Notes under the pieces: generated by a model
What the model was told of the DNA's origin: nothing
What the model saw: only the letters and a program-made list of their open reading frames with translations
Database searches by the model: none
Assembly: GCF_022354825.1 (NCBI RefSeq)
Contig: NZ_CP031168.1
Location: forward strand, 5,395,501 to 5,459,500
Reading direction: 5' to 3'
DNA length: 64,000 nt
Source: Paenibacillus sp. H1-7
Lineage (GTDB): Bacteria; Bacillota; Bacilli; Paenibacillales; NBRC-103111
Made by a program: the position numbers and the translations under genes
In this document: in pieces, positions 25,103 through 34,013 of the stretch
Numbering within the stretch: position 1 is the stretch's first letter
How the letters are laid out: every line of letters starts with the position of its first letter

Positions 25103-26437
25103 TTACTTTTTGGTTAGCTCGGATATTTTCTGGTTGAGTTCTTCTTCGGCTTCCCTAAGCGCTGTGTTCATGTCCTTCTTGCCGAGTACGAAGTCGTCGT
25201 AATATTTGTTCAGAATATCTCTTGCCGTAGTGTAATAATCGCTGAAACGAGGTGCTGGAGCAGGCGTGCTTTTGAAAAACGCCGGGATATTTTTCCCTTG
25301 GGCATACGGAATATCTGCAGCGAACTGCTTCTGCATCTCCGGATTTATGAGCGGACTGGGGACGGGTCTTTGCCGGGAAGCAAGCAATTGGACTTCATCG
25401 GAGGTAAACACCTCGATAACTTTCATTGCCGCGTCTTTATGCTTGCTTGTTTTGGTCGCTCCGATCACTGCGAAGTCAACCATACCGTATACATTCGGCA
25501 TTCCGCTGTAGCTAGGATACTGCACCATGTCCCAGTTGAGTCCTTCATTCGTTGCATCCTTCAACCGGTCGATAATGTTGATCGTGGCCAGCATGGCGAT
25601 ATTCCGCTCCTTCATGAACCGGACGATCCCTCCGCCATTCAGATCCGTTGTTTTCTTGGGAATGTTCCCCGGTATCGAATACATGCCTTGCGCGACTTGA
25701 AATACTCTGCGCCACTGGTCGTTATTGACTTCCGCTTTATTCGTCCTACCGTTCAAAATAACAAGGGATAACGGGAATGCCAATCGAGTCGCATGCTCCG
25801 GATCCAGGCCGTAATATTGAATGCCACCGTCCTGTCTGGTTACTTTCTTTGCCAATTCAATCGTCTCTTCCCAGGTCATTCCGTCTTTAGGGTAGGGAAC
25901 GCCGAACTTATCGAAAATATCCTTGTTGTAATACAGCGCGTTGGCTTGCCTGTAATATGGCAGCCCATATACTTCTCCCTTCTCGGAATATTCTTTAAGA
26001 GCATTGATGTAGAGCGGGTCGAACCGGTTCAGATCGATATTATTTGCCTTCGCATACGGTGTAATGTCTTCGACTAAACCGACTTGCATCAGGTTGCCCA
26101 AGTAGCCTTGTAACTCGGTGTAGAGGTCAAAGCTGGCTCCGCCGGCCACCAAATCTTGAATCCCTTTGCCTTTTTTGACAATGTTGACCGTAATGTAAGG
26201 GTACTTTTTCTTCAGCGGCTCATGCAGCAGCAAGTTCCACAGCTCGTCGGAAAGATCCTGGCCTGCAAACAGATTTAAGGTCACCGGTTCTTCCTTCCCC
26301 TTGGCGGCTTCCTTTGCCCCTGCCTCCGACTTGCCGGAATCCGTATGGTTCTCGGCAGCCTGCTGCCCCTGATTACAACCGGCAATCATAGATAAGGTTA
26401 ATATGCTGGAAAGCAGAATAATTCCAAATTTGCGCAT
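25103..26437 (-). CDS. Extracellular solute-binding lipoprotein, family 1
   Basis: 444 aa from ATG 26437, which is preceded by AAGGAGAA; the frame opens further upstream without a good site. The signal peptide ends in a lipobox (IAGC, Cys about 21). The block YNKDIFDKFGVPYPKDGMTW near 170 is shared with the other binding proteins in the window. Its operon partners are a glycerophosphodiesterase-like protein upstream and a Tat-exported beta-helix protein downstream. A TTTACTAAA motif just before the start (26464-26472) suggests control by the neighbouring LacI protein. No permease is encoded nearby. Confidence 0.92.
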   Translation of the reverse strand: MRKFGIILLSSILTLSMIAGCNQGQQAAENHTDSGKSEAGAKEAAKGKEEPVTLNLFAGQDLSDELWNLLLHEPLKKKYPYITVNIVKKGKGIQDLVAGGASFDLYTELQGYLGNLMQVGLVEDITPYAKANNIDLNRFDPLYINALKEYSEKGEVYGLPYYRQANALYYNKDIFDKFGVPYPKDGMTWEETIELAKKVTRQDGGIQYYGLDPEHATRLAFPLSLVILNGRTNKAEVNNDQWRRVFQVAQGMYSIPGNIPKKTTDLNGGGIVRFMKERNIAMLATINIIDRLKDATNEGLNWDMVQYPSYSGMPNVYGMVDFAVIGATKTSKHKDAAMKVIEVFTSDEVQLLASRQRPVPSPLINPEMQKQFAADIPYAQGKNIPAFFKSTPAPAPRFSDYYTTARDILNKYYDDFVLGKKDMNTALREAEEELNQKISELTKK

Positions 26438-26463
26438 ATCCGATTCTCCTTCTCCATACAAAC

Positions 26464-26472
26464 TTTACTAAA
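26464..26472. promoter_or_regulatory. TTTACTAAA operator-like motif before a binding-protein gene
   Basis: On the minus strand ATATTTAGTAAAGTT, nearly the same as TATTTAGTAAACTT before the lacI-type gene (28612-28624). Candidate site for that LacI protein. Confidence 0.5.
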
Positions 26473-26499
26473 TATCCGAATGATATGTACCCATTATTA

Positions 26500-27351
26500 T
26501 TATGAAGTAGTCCGCAATCTTCTCTTTTGCAAATAATTTGCCAAGTGCAATGGCCAGTCCGTCTGAATAATGTCTGCGCCCATATCCAGAATCCTGCCCC
26601 ATCCTTCATCTTCGTTGACCAATAAAGCGGTGTCGTCGTCACTTCCCAATGTTAGAACCGTCGAATCGTTCAAACGGATGGCGTTCAGCCAGACGAGCAA
26701 GCTTCTCTTCTTTAAGTCCTTGATGATTTCCAGGTTATAGAAATCGCTTTGTTCCGAGCTTATGATAACTTCTACCCCTACCGTGTTAATGTTTCTTGCA
26801 AGCACTTGGTTCAATTCCCGTGCGTTTTTTACTATCGGAATATACATCACCGGCACATCGTATTGCTCGAGCACATCCAAATACGTTTCCTTTACAGGAC
26901 TCTTCACTATGATTTGATCGAACATCGAGCGTTGTCTAACGAGCTCAAATACGTCATCCCAGAAATCCCACGCTCGATCCAGGTTGATCAAGGTATCCCC
27001 TTGAAAGTGCTGCAGAACAGCTTCCAGCTCTTCCACCTTTTGCTTGACTTTAAATGAGTTGCCGTTACGATAGCTCAAGCTCTCGATTTCTCGAGAAGAC
27101 AGTGTTTGAACATTATCTTTACTAAAAAAGAGCCGTTCTTCTTGCCCTTCATGAATGGTGTACAGCTTGCCGTCCGTCGATTTTGCAACGTCCACCTCGA
27201 TAATATCTCCACCATATTTCAAGGCGATTTCGAAGGCGGAAATCGTATTCTCGATAATGTTTCCCCCGCCACAGCCGCGGTGGACGGCGATTAGTACATC
27301 CTTGGCCCGTTTTCTTTCGATTAACTTTTTAGTAATATCCGATTTATTCAT
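26500..27351 (-). CDS. Glycerophosphodiester phosphodiesterase-family protein
   Basis: 283 aa, ATG with AGGAGG. The GDPD TIM-barrel motifs are in place: HRG at 24-26, ENT at 34-36, EVDV at 52-55 (metal ligands) and the second catalytic histidine in YTIHEG at 67. There is no signal peptide. GDPD enzymes release glycerol-3-phosphate from deacylated phospholipids, but short soluble members beside sugar-binding proteins often have unknown or sugar-phosphate substrates. It lies 62 nt upstream of the binding-protein gene and downstream of a lacI-type gene. Confidence 0.85.
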   Translation of the reverse strand: MNKSDITKKLIERKRAKDVLIAVHRGCGGGNIIENTISAFEIALKYGGDIIEVDVAKSTDGKLYTIHEGQEERLFFSKDNVQTLSSREIESLSYRNGNSFKVKQKVEELEAVLQHFQGDTLINLDRAWDFWDDVFELVRQRSMFDQIIVKSPVKETYLDVLEQYDVPVMYIPIVKNARELNQVLARNINTVGVEVIISSEQSDFYNLEIIKDLKKRSLLVWLNAIRLNDSTVLTLGSDDDTALLVNEDEGWGRILDMGADIIQTDWPLHLANYLQKRRLRTTS

Positions 27352-27402
27352 CGATCAGCCTCCTAAGCATTAGTTTCATTGCTCACCGTAATTTAACTAC
27401 AA

Positions 27403-27411
27403 TTTAGTAAA
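27403..27411. promoter_or_regulatory. TTTAGTAAA operator-like motif before the GDPD gene
   Basis: Same 9-bp pseudo-palindrome as at 26464 and 28613, about 52 nt before the GDPD start. Confidence 0.45.
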
Positions 27412-27450
27412 TAATTCAAGTAAAATTGTGATAAAAATATATTAATTTTC

Positions 27451-27462
27451 GGTAAATTTACC
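27451..27462. promoter_or_regulatory. GGTAAATTTACC palindrome upstream of the GDPD operon
   Basis: A perfect 12-bp palindrome, followed directly by a further GGTAAAC half. It lies about 100 nt before the GDPD start and just after the terminator of the lacI-type gene. Probably an operator. Confidence 0.5.
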
Positions 27463-27475
27463 GGTAAACAAAACG

Positions 27476-27522
27476 AAAAGACCCGCAAGGTCCGCTTTCT
27501 TCTAACGGCAGCCTCACGAGTC
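27476..27522 (-). terminator. Terminator after the lacI-type gene
   Basis: Minus strand: GACTCGTGAGG pairs along 11 bp (with G-U pairs) with CCTTGCGGGTC, followed by TTTTCGTTTT. Confidence 0.75.
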
Positions 27523-27556
27523 TCTCAGTTCCCAGCGTTTCTGAATGCATGATTGA

Positions 27557-28588
27557 TCAGTGTGATTCCTTGTTCGTTCCACAGCTGTTTCTGATGGTCA
27601 ATTCGGTAGGAATCATGATTTTATAAGGGATTTCTCTGCCTTTCATTCTGCTCATTAGCAGTTGTACCCCTGCCCGTCCCATTTCCTCCGAATAGATCTT
27701 GACCGAGCTCAACGGACAGCTTGCAAATTGGGCCATTTCCGTATCGTCAAACGATACTAGGGCAACCTGATTCGGGACGCTAATACCTTCATCCTGAAGT
27801 GCTTTGAGCGCTCCTACCGCCATCGGGTCACACGCTACTACAAAGGCTTCCGGCAAATGTCCCGATGCAATGGCGCTTTTCATCAATCGATATCCTTCCG
27901 ACATCGTATATTCGCCAAAATATACATCCGATTCGCGGAACCGTCCCAAATCTTGCATTCTCCGTTTATACGAAATATACCTTTTATCATCCGTTTCGAT
28001 CGTATCGTTCCCGTTCAAATACTCTTTCGAATATCCGCCGATGAAGCCGATGTTCTCATACTTATGGGTTAGCAAGTGCTCCAGCACGGACTCCATCGCT
28101 TTCTCCAAATCTACTATAACGGAGTCGTAAGCCTGCTCGTCTGGAGAATATCCGACATAGACAATATGATCGGGGCCTTTATTGACATTCTCCACTATGC
28201 TTGGGTGGACTTTCCCTACAACCACGATCCCTAGAAATTGCTCGTCAATTTCTTGCTGAGACAGCGTGTTAATGCTATAAATGACAGGGACTAGTCCTAG
28301 TTCCTTGCATTCCTTCTCAATTCCGTGCCTGATCGAGATAAAGAATAGATTATTCCCCTCATCTTCAATATGGCATATAAGTACGGCGACCTTATCTGGA
28401 GCCGTTTTCTTCTTGTTTTGTTTCGAGCTTTTTCTTTCTTTCTTCACATAATGATGCTCCCGGGCGATAGCTATAATATTTCTTCTCGTTTCTTCCGTCA
28501 CGATCAATGTCCGGTCATCGTTCAATACTCTGGAAACCGTAGCTTGAGAAACGTTGGCAAGCTCGGATATTTGTTTTAGCGTTATCAC
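27557..28588 (-). CDS. LacI-family transcriptional regulator (GalR type)
   Basis: 343 aa, GTG start after AAGGAG. The helix-turn-helix TLKQISELANVSQATVSRVL (3-22) is followed by a lysine-rich linker and a sugar-binding core (FIGGYSKEYLNG, AFVVACDPMAVGALKAL, VALVSFDDTEMA). Between the ger operon and the GDPD/binding-protein/beta-helix genes, its TTTASTAAA-type motifs occur at its own promoter (28613, 28668) and before both downstream genes. It probably represses these genes and itself, released by a pectin-derived or similar sugar (inference). Confidence 0.93.
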   Translation of the reverse strand: MITLKQISELANVSQATVSRVLNDDRTLIVTEETRRNIIAIAREHHYVKKERKSSKQNKKKTAPDKVAVLICHIEDEGNNLFFISIRHGIEKECKELGLVPVIYSINTLSQQEIDEQFLGIVVVGKVHPSIVENVNKGPDHIVYVGYSPDEQAYDSVIVDLEKAMESVLEHLLTHKYENIGFIGGYSKEYLNGNDTIETDDKRYISYKRRMQDLGRFRESDVYFGEYTMSEGYRLMKSAIASGHLPEAFVVACDPMAVGALKALQDEGISVPNQVALVSFDDTEMAQFASCPLSSVKIYSEEMGRAGVQLLMSRMKGREIPYKIMIPTELTIRNSCGTNKESH

Positions 28589-28612
28589 AGTTACTCCTTA
28601 TACACCTCTATA

Positions 28613-28621
28613 TTTAGTAAA
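28613..28621. promoter_or_regulatory. TTTAGTAAA operator-like motif at the lacI promoter
   Basis: TTTAGTAAACTT 25 nt before the GTG start. A second copy, AGTTTACTAA, is at 28667-28675. Their spacing (about 54 nt) would allow looping or cooperative binding. Confidence 0.5.
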
Positions 28622-28683
28622 CTTATTATATCAAGCCCAAAAAAGCCTTTCAACATTATTACGAAAGTTTACTAATGTTCGAG

Positions 28684-29826
28684 TCATTTCAATATCCCCG
28701 TACTTTGGATATGGACATTCACTTCCGGATTCATAACGACTTCCTTAAACTTTTCGTTCCAATCCAGCCTTTTCCACATTTCATTATGGTGGGCTCTCAG
28801 CCTTCTGCCGATTCCCAAGACATCGCTATTGGCCTGCTTTAATTTACCTGCAACGTCTTTTGCCCGCTGACCCAGGCTTGCATTCAATTCTTCTTCCAAA
28901 GCCTTGCGATCGATCTCTCGGCCTATGCTGGTTGGGGAGCTCCTGACTTCCCCATAGAGATCTAGCTTAAGAATGCATTGGATCGCTTCCGTGTTAGGCT
29001 TTACGGAGACATCGAACGCCCTCTTCATAGCCCGTACTTCGAACGAGATGATATTGCTCATTGTGTCTTTTCGTTGGCCGGCTTCGTCACTCTTAACGGG
29101 AATGCTTAAATAAGCCAATTTGGACAGCTTATCCATCATCAGCATCAGCATACAGCTTTCTTCACGAGCCAGCGTCACTCCCGTAAATTTATCGCCATGA
29201 AACAATCCGGTAGTGTCGATAATCAGATGGTTTTTCTCTATCTTTCGAATGACAGGCATTACGGCATCCGCCGCTTCGTCAGGAAGTGTGTTCATCCATA
29301 ACGTATATAGAGTCTGCTTGGGGACGATGGATTTGTAGGTTGCACCAAGGATCATTTGCTTGATATCAAACGAAACGGGGTTGCTTTCCGTTAATTCAGC
29401 AGAGATGACTTCTGAAGCCAAGCCTTTGCTTATGATAATATTTCCGTTCAAATAGGCTTTCCTGCTGCGGTAAAAAGATTCTAACGGTGCAAAGATCCCC
29501 CGCTTCGCAAGCTCTTCTCCGATGATAATGACATGCGTTTTACTTACATCGATGGTACCTGGCAGCATACCGTCGATTCGGTCGCCTACCCGATTCACGG
29601 AATCGCCCGTTGCTTGAATCATTTCATCCTTTATGTCGAACTGACCTGCCCCCCTGCTTTTTAACACGGCGGCTCTGACCGTCCCGGTTATTTGTCCGTT
29701 CGGAGCGGCATCCATCCCTATCCCGGTAACCATCTTTTTGTTAGTTAAATAGGATACATCCCAACAACCCGACAAGGTCATGATAGAAAACACCAGACCT
29801 ATGAACAATGACCGTTTCGTTCTCAT
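28684..29826 (-). CDS. Ger(x)C-family spore germination lipoprotein
   Basis: 380 aa. A signal peptide ends at a lipobox (LSGC, Cys21), followed by CWDVSYLTNKKMVTGIGMDA, the N-terminal signature of GerAC/GerBC/GerKC. The three-domain GerC fold spans the rest. It sits on the outer face of the spore inner membrane as the third subunit of a nutrient receptor. The start overlaps the gerB-type stop (ATGA), so the three ger genes are translationally coupled. Nutrient specificity cannot be read from sequence. Confidence 0.94.
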   Translation of the reverse strand: MRTKRSLFIGLVFSIMTLSGCWDVSYLTNKKMVTGIGMDAAPNGQITGTVRAAVLKSRGAGQFDIKDEMIQATGDSVNRVGDRIDGMLPGTIDVSKTHVIIIGEELAKRGIFAPLESFYRSRKAYLNGNIIISKGLASEVISAELTESNPVSFDIKQMILGATYKSIVPKQTLYTLWMNTLPDEAADAVMPVIRKIEKNHLIIDTTGLFHGDKFTGVTLAREESCMLMLMMDKLSKLAYLSIPVKSDEAGQRKDTMSNIISFEVRAMKRAFDVSVKPNTEAIQCILKLDLYGEVRSSPTSIGREIDRKALEEELNASLGQRAKDVAGKLKQANSDVLGIGRRLRAHHNEMWKRLDWNEKFKEVVMNPEVNVHIQSTGILK

Positions 29827-30908
29827 GCCGCCCCCCGGTTCCCGCTATTTTTGATCACAAAGGACATCAACCACATGAGCAGCGGAATCACAGCAATCAT
29901 CAACAGGTACCCGCTTTCCAGCCATGTGCTGAATGGATCCAAATTTTCTACAGTCGTTAAATACAATCCAATTATATAGACCAATATACCGCTTATCCGA
30001 ACGATGACCCGATAAGTGCTCTGGCTGGCGGCCAGACTGTAACCTGCCATACTCAAGTACGATATGATCGTAGCCGTCATCGGAATAATCCAGATCGTCA
30101 AGAAGATGAGATCCAAACCGTCAAATAGCTGATTCGTAAACCCTTTAAACAAAAACAATACGGGCTCATTCACCTGCTCTAAAGCTTTGGAATTAAAATT
30201 GATCAAGCAGATAAAGACGAAATACGCATAAAACAGCGTTACCATGATATTAGAAAAGGAGCTTATTCTCAGTAACCCTCTAGGTCTTCCATCTACTTGG
30301 GAAAAGAAGACCAGGATTACTTCGAAACCGAGCATGGAAAAAAACGTTTGTCTGACGCCATGCAAAATTTGCCCTGCACCGGAATGGCCTACTGGCATAA
30401 TATTGGAAATGTGAATTTCATTCGAGAACGTTAACAGGCTGAGTAAGAGCAAAATAATGAACATCACTGAGGATAATACAAAAAATCTAGCGATAACGCG
30501 CAAATTTTCAACAGCCAGATACATGCCGGTAGCTATAATAAACAGAAGCAGCACCCAAGTCGGGGTCAATGGCAGCATCCAATCTTGAATTAATCGAACA
30601 TAGAGTGTACAAGCATAACCTGCAATCATAATAAAAAAAGCATAGTATATCAGGTTCAAACCTTTACCCAGATAGCTCCCGAACATACGCATTATCATCT
30701 GGCGCAAGGTGTCATTGGGAAACCGTCTAAACAGCGCCCAGTATATCAGCAGCAGAAGCTGTATGAGGCACCCGGCCACGAGCACGGAAATCCATGCATC
30801 TCCTTTGGCCGAGCTCTGAGTCTCCGAAGGTAAGGATAAGAGACCGATTCCAATTTGTGTTTTGATAATAGTAAAAAACAACTGGGATCTGGTTATGGAA
30901 ATATTCAC
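29823..30908 (-). CDS. GerAB-family spore germination permease
   Basis: About 361 aa from GTG 30908; GTGA overlaps the gerA-type stop and AAGGTGG lies 8 nt upstream, so the longer frame to 30971 is rejected. About ten transmembrane helices of the APC/amino-acid-permease fold (ISITRSQLFFTIIKTQIGIGLL at the start). This B subunit of a Ger receptor is thought to bind the germinant. It lies between the A and C subunit genes in the standard A-B-C order. Confidence 0.93.
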   Translation of the reverse strand: MNISITRSQLFFTIIKTQIGIGLLSLPSETQSSAKGDAWISVLVAGCLIQLLLLIYWALFRRFPNDTLRQMIMRMFGSYLGKGLNLIYYAFFIMIAGYACTLYVRLIQDWMLPLTPTWVLLLFIIATGMYLAVENLRVIARFFVLSSVMFIILLLLSLLTFSNEIHISNIMPVGHSGAGQILHGVRQTFFSMLGFEVILVFFSQVDGRPRGLLRISSFSNIMVTLFYAYFVFICLINFNSKALEQVNEPVLFLFKGFTNQLFDGLDLIFLTIWIIPMTATIISYLSMAGYSLAASQSTYRVIVRISGILVYIIGLYLTTVENLDPFSTWLESGYLLMIAVIPLLMWLMSFVIKNSGNRGAA

Positions 30909-32407
30909 GTTCGTTTCCACCTTTTGAAGAACGATGCTTGCTTTTGCACTTGTCCATTCGAATGTGTCCAAATGGGAAGGCGGAGCAGTAAATCTTTCCC
31001 CTTATTTTTGTCGCGGAAAGGACCGAAAGGTGCGAAAAAAGGCACGCCCAAGGTTTCGATCTTGCACAGGTGAATAAAGATCACCATCATCATCATGGCA
31101 ATCCCGAAAAAGCCGAATAACGCAGCTGCAAGCATCGTTGGAAATCCCAAGATTCTTAAGCTGGTCCCGAACTCGCTGAGCGGTGTTGCGAATGAGGCGA
31201 TAGCGGTCAAGGCGATGACGACGATCATGGTGTTGGAAACCAAATTCGCCTCAACTACCGCGGTGCCGATTACCAGCCCCCCAACGATCCCGATCGTCTG
31301 AGATATAGGCGAAGGAAGCCGGATTGCAGCCTCTTTCAGGAGCTCGAGTATGAACTGCATCGTAATGGCTTCCATAAGCGGCGGAAACGGAACATAGGTT
31401 AACGAAACCTTTATCGAATATAGAATGCCAAAGGGAAGAACATCGGAATGGTAGGTCACTACGGCAATATAGAACGCCGGCAGGCTGATCGCCAGAATAA
31501 AGCTGATCAATCTAATGAGCCTGAAAAAAGAGCCGGCGATCCATCGATGGTAATAATCATCGGCGGATTGATAAAATGAAAAAAAAGTAATTGGCAATAT
31601 GAGAACTACCGGGCTGCCGTCGACGATAAGATTGATTTTGCCTTCCATTAAGTAAGAGACGGTCCGATCCGGTCTTCCGCTCTGCAAGGTCTGCGGGAAT
31701 GGAGAAAGCGGGTGCTCCTCGATCATCTCATCGAGGTTGGCCGCCGAATACAAATAGTCCAGCTCGATGGAGGAAATTCTTTTCTCACACTCTGCGATGA
31801 TATTCGGCTCGGCTATACCCTCCATATACACCATGGCAATTCGGGTATTTGTGATCCGGCCAAGGGTGTAAAATTTCACTTTTAACCTGGGACTCTTGAT
31901 CCTTCTCCGAATCAAATAGAGGTTCGTGTTCAAGCTTTCAATAAAACCGTCATGAGACCCTTTCAAAATTTGTTCATTTTTCGGTTCTTCTATGGAGCGC
32001 CCCTGCCATTGTCCTGCCGAAATGAGATATGCTTCGTCATGATGCTCCCGAATAACGATACAGAAGCCTTCAAGCAAGGACTTTATGATGTGAGAAAGGC
32101 TGGAAGAATGTTTGACCTCGGTGGACGCCGATATTTGATCCATATTTAAGGAGTCTGTATCCAATAGAGGCTTAACCATATTGGATTGAATCATTTCTTG
32201 ATTTACAAGCGGTTCCAAATACATGAACACACAGCTCTGGCCGCCGCGGTTGAAATATTGAAGCTTCATATCCTCTGTATGCGATACGGCTTTCTGAATT
32301 TGCGCGATTTTTTGTTCGATACTACCGGAGATGATCTCTTGCGCTTCCACTGCAGAGGTTTCGGGCTGACAATTGTTTGCTCTTTTGGGCAATCTCCAAA
32401 ACTTCAT
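30905..32407 (-). CDS. GerA-family spore germination protein (A subunit)
   Basis: 500 aa from ATG 32407 (GGGGGTG upstream). A large N-terminal soluble region (1 to about 270) is followed by four to five membrane helices with the family motif PFPPLMEAITMQFILELLKE (about 345-364) and GIVGGLVIGTAVVEANLVS. GerA subunits of spore inner-membrane receptors help form the ion-conducting germination complex. It is the first ger gene, 185 nt downstream of a sugar-binding lipoprotein gene that ends in a hairpin. The promoter is presumably sigma-G dependent but is not assigned here. Confidence 0.94.
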   Translation of the reverse strand: MKFWRLPKRANNCQPETSAVEAQEIISGSIEQKIAQIQKAVSHTEDMKLQYFNRGGQSCVFMYLEPLVNQEMIQSNMVKPLLDTDSLNMDQISASTEVKHSSSLSHIIKSLLEGFCIVIREHHDEAYLISAGQWQGRSIEEPKNEQILKGSHDGFIESLNTNLYLIRRRIKSPRLKVKFYTLGRITNTRIAMVYMEGIAEPNIIAECEKRISSIELDYLYSAANLDEMIEEHPLSPFPQTLQSGRPDRTVSYLMEGKINLIVDGSPVVLILPITFFSFYQSADDYYHRWIAGSFFRLIRLISFILAISLPAFYIAVVTYHSDVLPFGILYSIKVSLTYVPFPPLMEAITMQFILELLKEAAIRLPSPISQTIGIVGGLVIGTAVVEANLVSNTMIVVIALTAIASFATPLSEFGTSLRILGFPTMLAAALFGFFGIAMMMMVIFIHLCKIETLGVPFFAPFGPFRDKNKGKDLLLRLPIWTHSNGQVQKQASFFKRWKRT

Positions 32408-32532
32408 CTCTGCACCCCCGTAGTCCAATAATTACCCTTATTATGCGCACTTTACCAAATTATATTTTCCTGAGGAAAAATTCGGGTGACTTGGCAGTCC
32501 GTACCCAACGTATCCGTGCCGCATGGCATAAG

Positions 32533-32586
32533 AAATCGGATCAAGGATGCACCGTAATTCAACGGCACAAGCTTAATCCGATTTTT
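32533..32586. terminator. Long hairpin between binding-protein and ger operons
   Basis: AAATCGGATCAAG pairs with CTTAATCCGATTT, with an inner GCACCGT/ACGGCAC-type stem. The T-run is best on the plus strand, so termination of the minus-strand binding-protein gene may be partial. Confidence 0.6.
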
Positions 32587-32592
32587 TCTCCT

Positions 32593-33900
32593 TTATTTCT
32601 TTTCTATTTGCACCGCTTTTTCAATTTCCTCGTCCAGCTCTCGCAACGCAGTGTTCACATCTCCCGAATCCTTCAGGAGAGCGTCAAACTTTTTCGTAGT
32701 TAGTGGCTCGGCAATTTCTCTGTACAAGTAGATCGGGTATTTAACCGGTTTGCTTTTGACAATCCCTGCCACATTTTTGTTCTTCAAGGTAGGATCGTTC
32801 TGCCCGAACGCTTTTTGTACAGCCTCGCTCTTTAGAGGAGATACGCTGCCTGCTTTGGAAACATTCATTTGCACTTCATCGGAGGTTAACACCTCGATCA
32901 CCTGAAGCACTTGATCCATATGCTTCGTCGTCGGGACCGCTCCAACCATATAAACTGTTGAGTTTCCATAAGTGTTCGGCCGATCCTTATAAAACGGATG
33001 CTGCACGACATCCCAATTCAGCCCCTCTTGCTCCGCCTCTTTAAGCCTGGAGAACAAGTTCGTTTCATTCAGCATCGCTATCGTACGGTCCTTGATGAAT
33101 CCGTTCACTCTATTCTTATTAGCATCCTTCGACGGTTCATTGCCTGGGATAGAGTAAATTTGTTTTCCGAGCTCGAACACCCGCTTCCAGCCATCAGTCG
33201 ACATGATCGGCTTCTCCGTCTTATGGTCCAAATATTCCAGACCAAGCGGTTGAGCCATTCTTACGATGCTCCCCAAATCCCATCCGCGATACTGAACGCC
33301 GTTATCGACACGCGTCAGCTTTTTCGCCAATTCCAGGGCGTCCTCCATGGTCATCCCGTCCTGCGGATAAGGGACACCGAATTTATCGAATATTTCCTTG
33401 TTGTAATACAGAGCGTGAAACCCTGCTTCAATCGGCAAGCCGTACAATTCCCCTTTTTCCGTTGCAGCATATTGAATGTCGTCAAGGTAATTTTGGCCGA
33501 AACGGTTCAAATCTACGTGATTTTGCTGAAAAAGAGGTTTCATATCCATGTTGATTCCGCGTTCCTTCAACCCCGGCATGTTCCCGTTAAAAGAAATATA
33601 AAGGTCCGGGAGCTCGCCTGCCGCAATAAGCTGGTCATATACTTTAAAGGAGTTGGCACTGATAAGCTCCAACGTAATATGCGGATACTTCTTGGCAACC
33701 GGCTCGATATAAAGCCTCTTAAACTCTTCGGTAATGGGCAGATGAACGGCAAACTTCAGCGTAACGGGCGTCGTATCCGCAACCTTCGCCGGAGTTGCTG
33801 GCGAATCCCCCTTTTGACTCATCTGCCCAACTTCTTCCCCTCCACATCCTGCTGCAGTAATCATCAAGGATAATGCAAGTAACGCTTTCCAAATGTTCAA
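32593..33900 (-). CDS. Extracellular solute-binding lipoprotein, family 1
   Basis: 435 aa with a TTG start at 33900 after GGAAGG. An ATG 10 nt upstream is in another frame. A short signal peptide ends in the lipobox AAGC (Cys19). YNKEIFDKFGVPYPQDGMT near 147 is shared with the other binding proteins here. It is transcribed away from an AraC gene. Its upstream DNA holds a 78-nt element repeated before the FAD-oxidoreductase gene, with a 17-bp spaced promoter, and a cre-like site at 33928. Probably an AraC-activated, catabolite-repressed sugar receptor (inference). Confidence 0.9.
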   Translation of the reverse strand: MNIWKALLALSLMITAAGCGGEEVGQMSQKGDSPATPAKVADTTPVTLKFAVHLPITEEFKRLYIEPVAKKYPHITLELISANSFKVYDQLIAAGELPDLYISFNGNMPGLKERGINMDMKPLFQQNHVDLNRFGQNYLDDIQYAATEKGELYGLPIEAGFHALYYNKEIFDKFGVPYPQDGMTMEDALELAKKLTRVDNGVQYRGWDLGSIVRMAQPLGLEYLDHKTEKPIMSTDGWKRVFELGKQIYSIPGNEPSKDANKNRVNGFIKDRTIAMLNETNLFSRLKEAEQEGLNWDVVQHPFYKDRPNTYGNSTVYMVGAVPTTKHMDQVLQVIEVLTSDEVQMNVSKAGSVSPLKSEAVQKAFGQNDPTLKNKNVAGIVKSKPVKYPIYLYREIAEPLTTKKFDALLKDSGDVNTALRELDEEIEKAVQIEKK

Positions 33901-33927
33901 CGCGAATCATCCTTCCTGCTCTTTAAA

Positions 33928-33942
33928 TGTAACCGCTTACCA
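33928..33942 (-). promoter_or_regulatory. cre-like site in the binding-protein 5' UTR
   Basis: TGTAACCGCTTACCA, one mismatch from the cre consensus. It lies between the predicted start of transcription (about 34015) and the TTG, a position where CcpA would block elongation. Confidence 0.5.
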
Positions 33943-34013
33943 AACGTTCCATTACTTTCATCCTAGCTCTCACTTTTAATGAAAATCATCGCCATCCTTT
34001 TTCTATTTCGTAT

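Noticed and set aside
33719..33910. ATG 10 nt before the TTG start of the binding protein at 33900
   Set aside because: It opens a different short frame with no signal peptide or homology, although it sits nearer the GGAAGG site.
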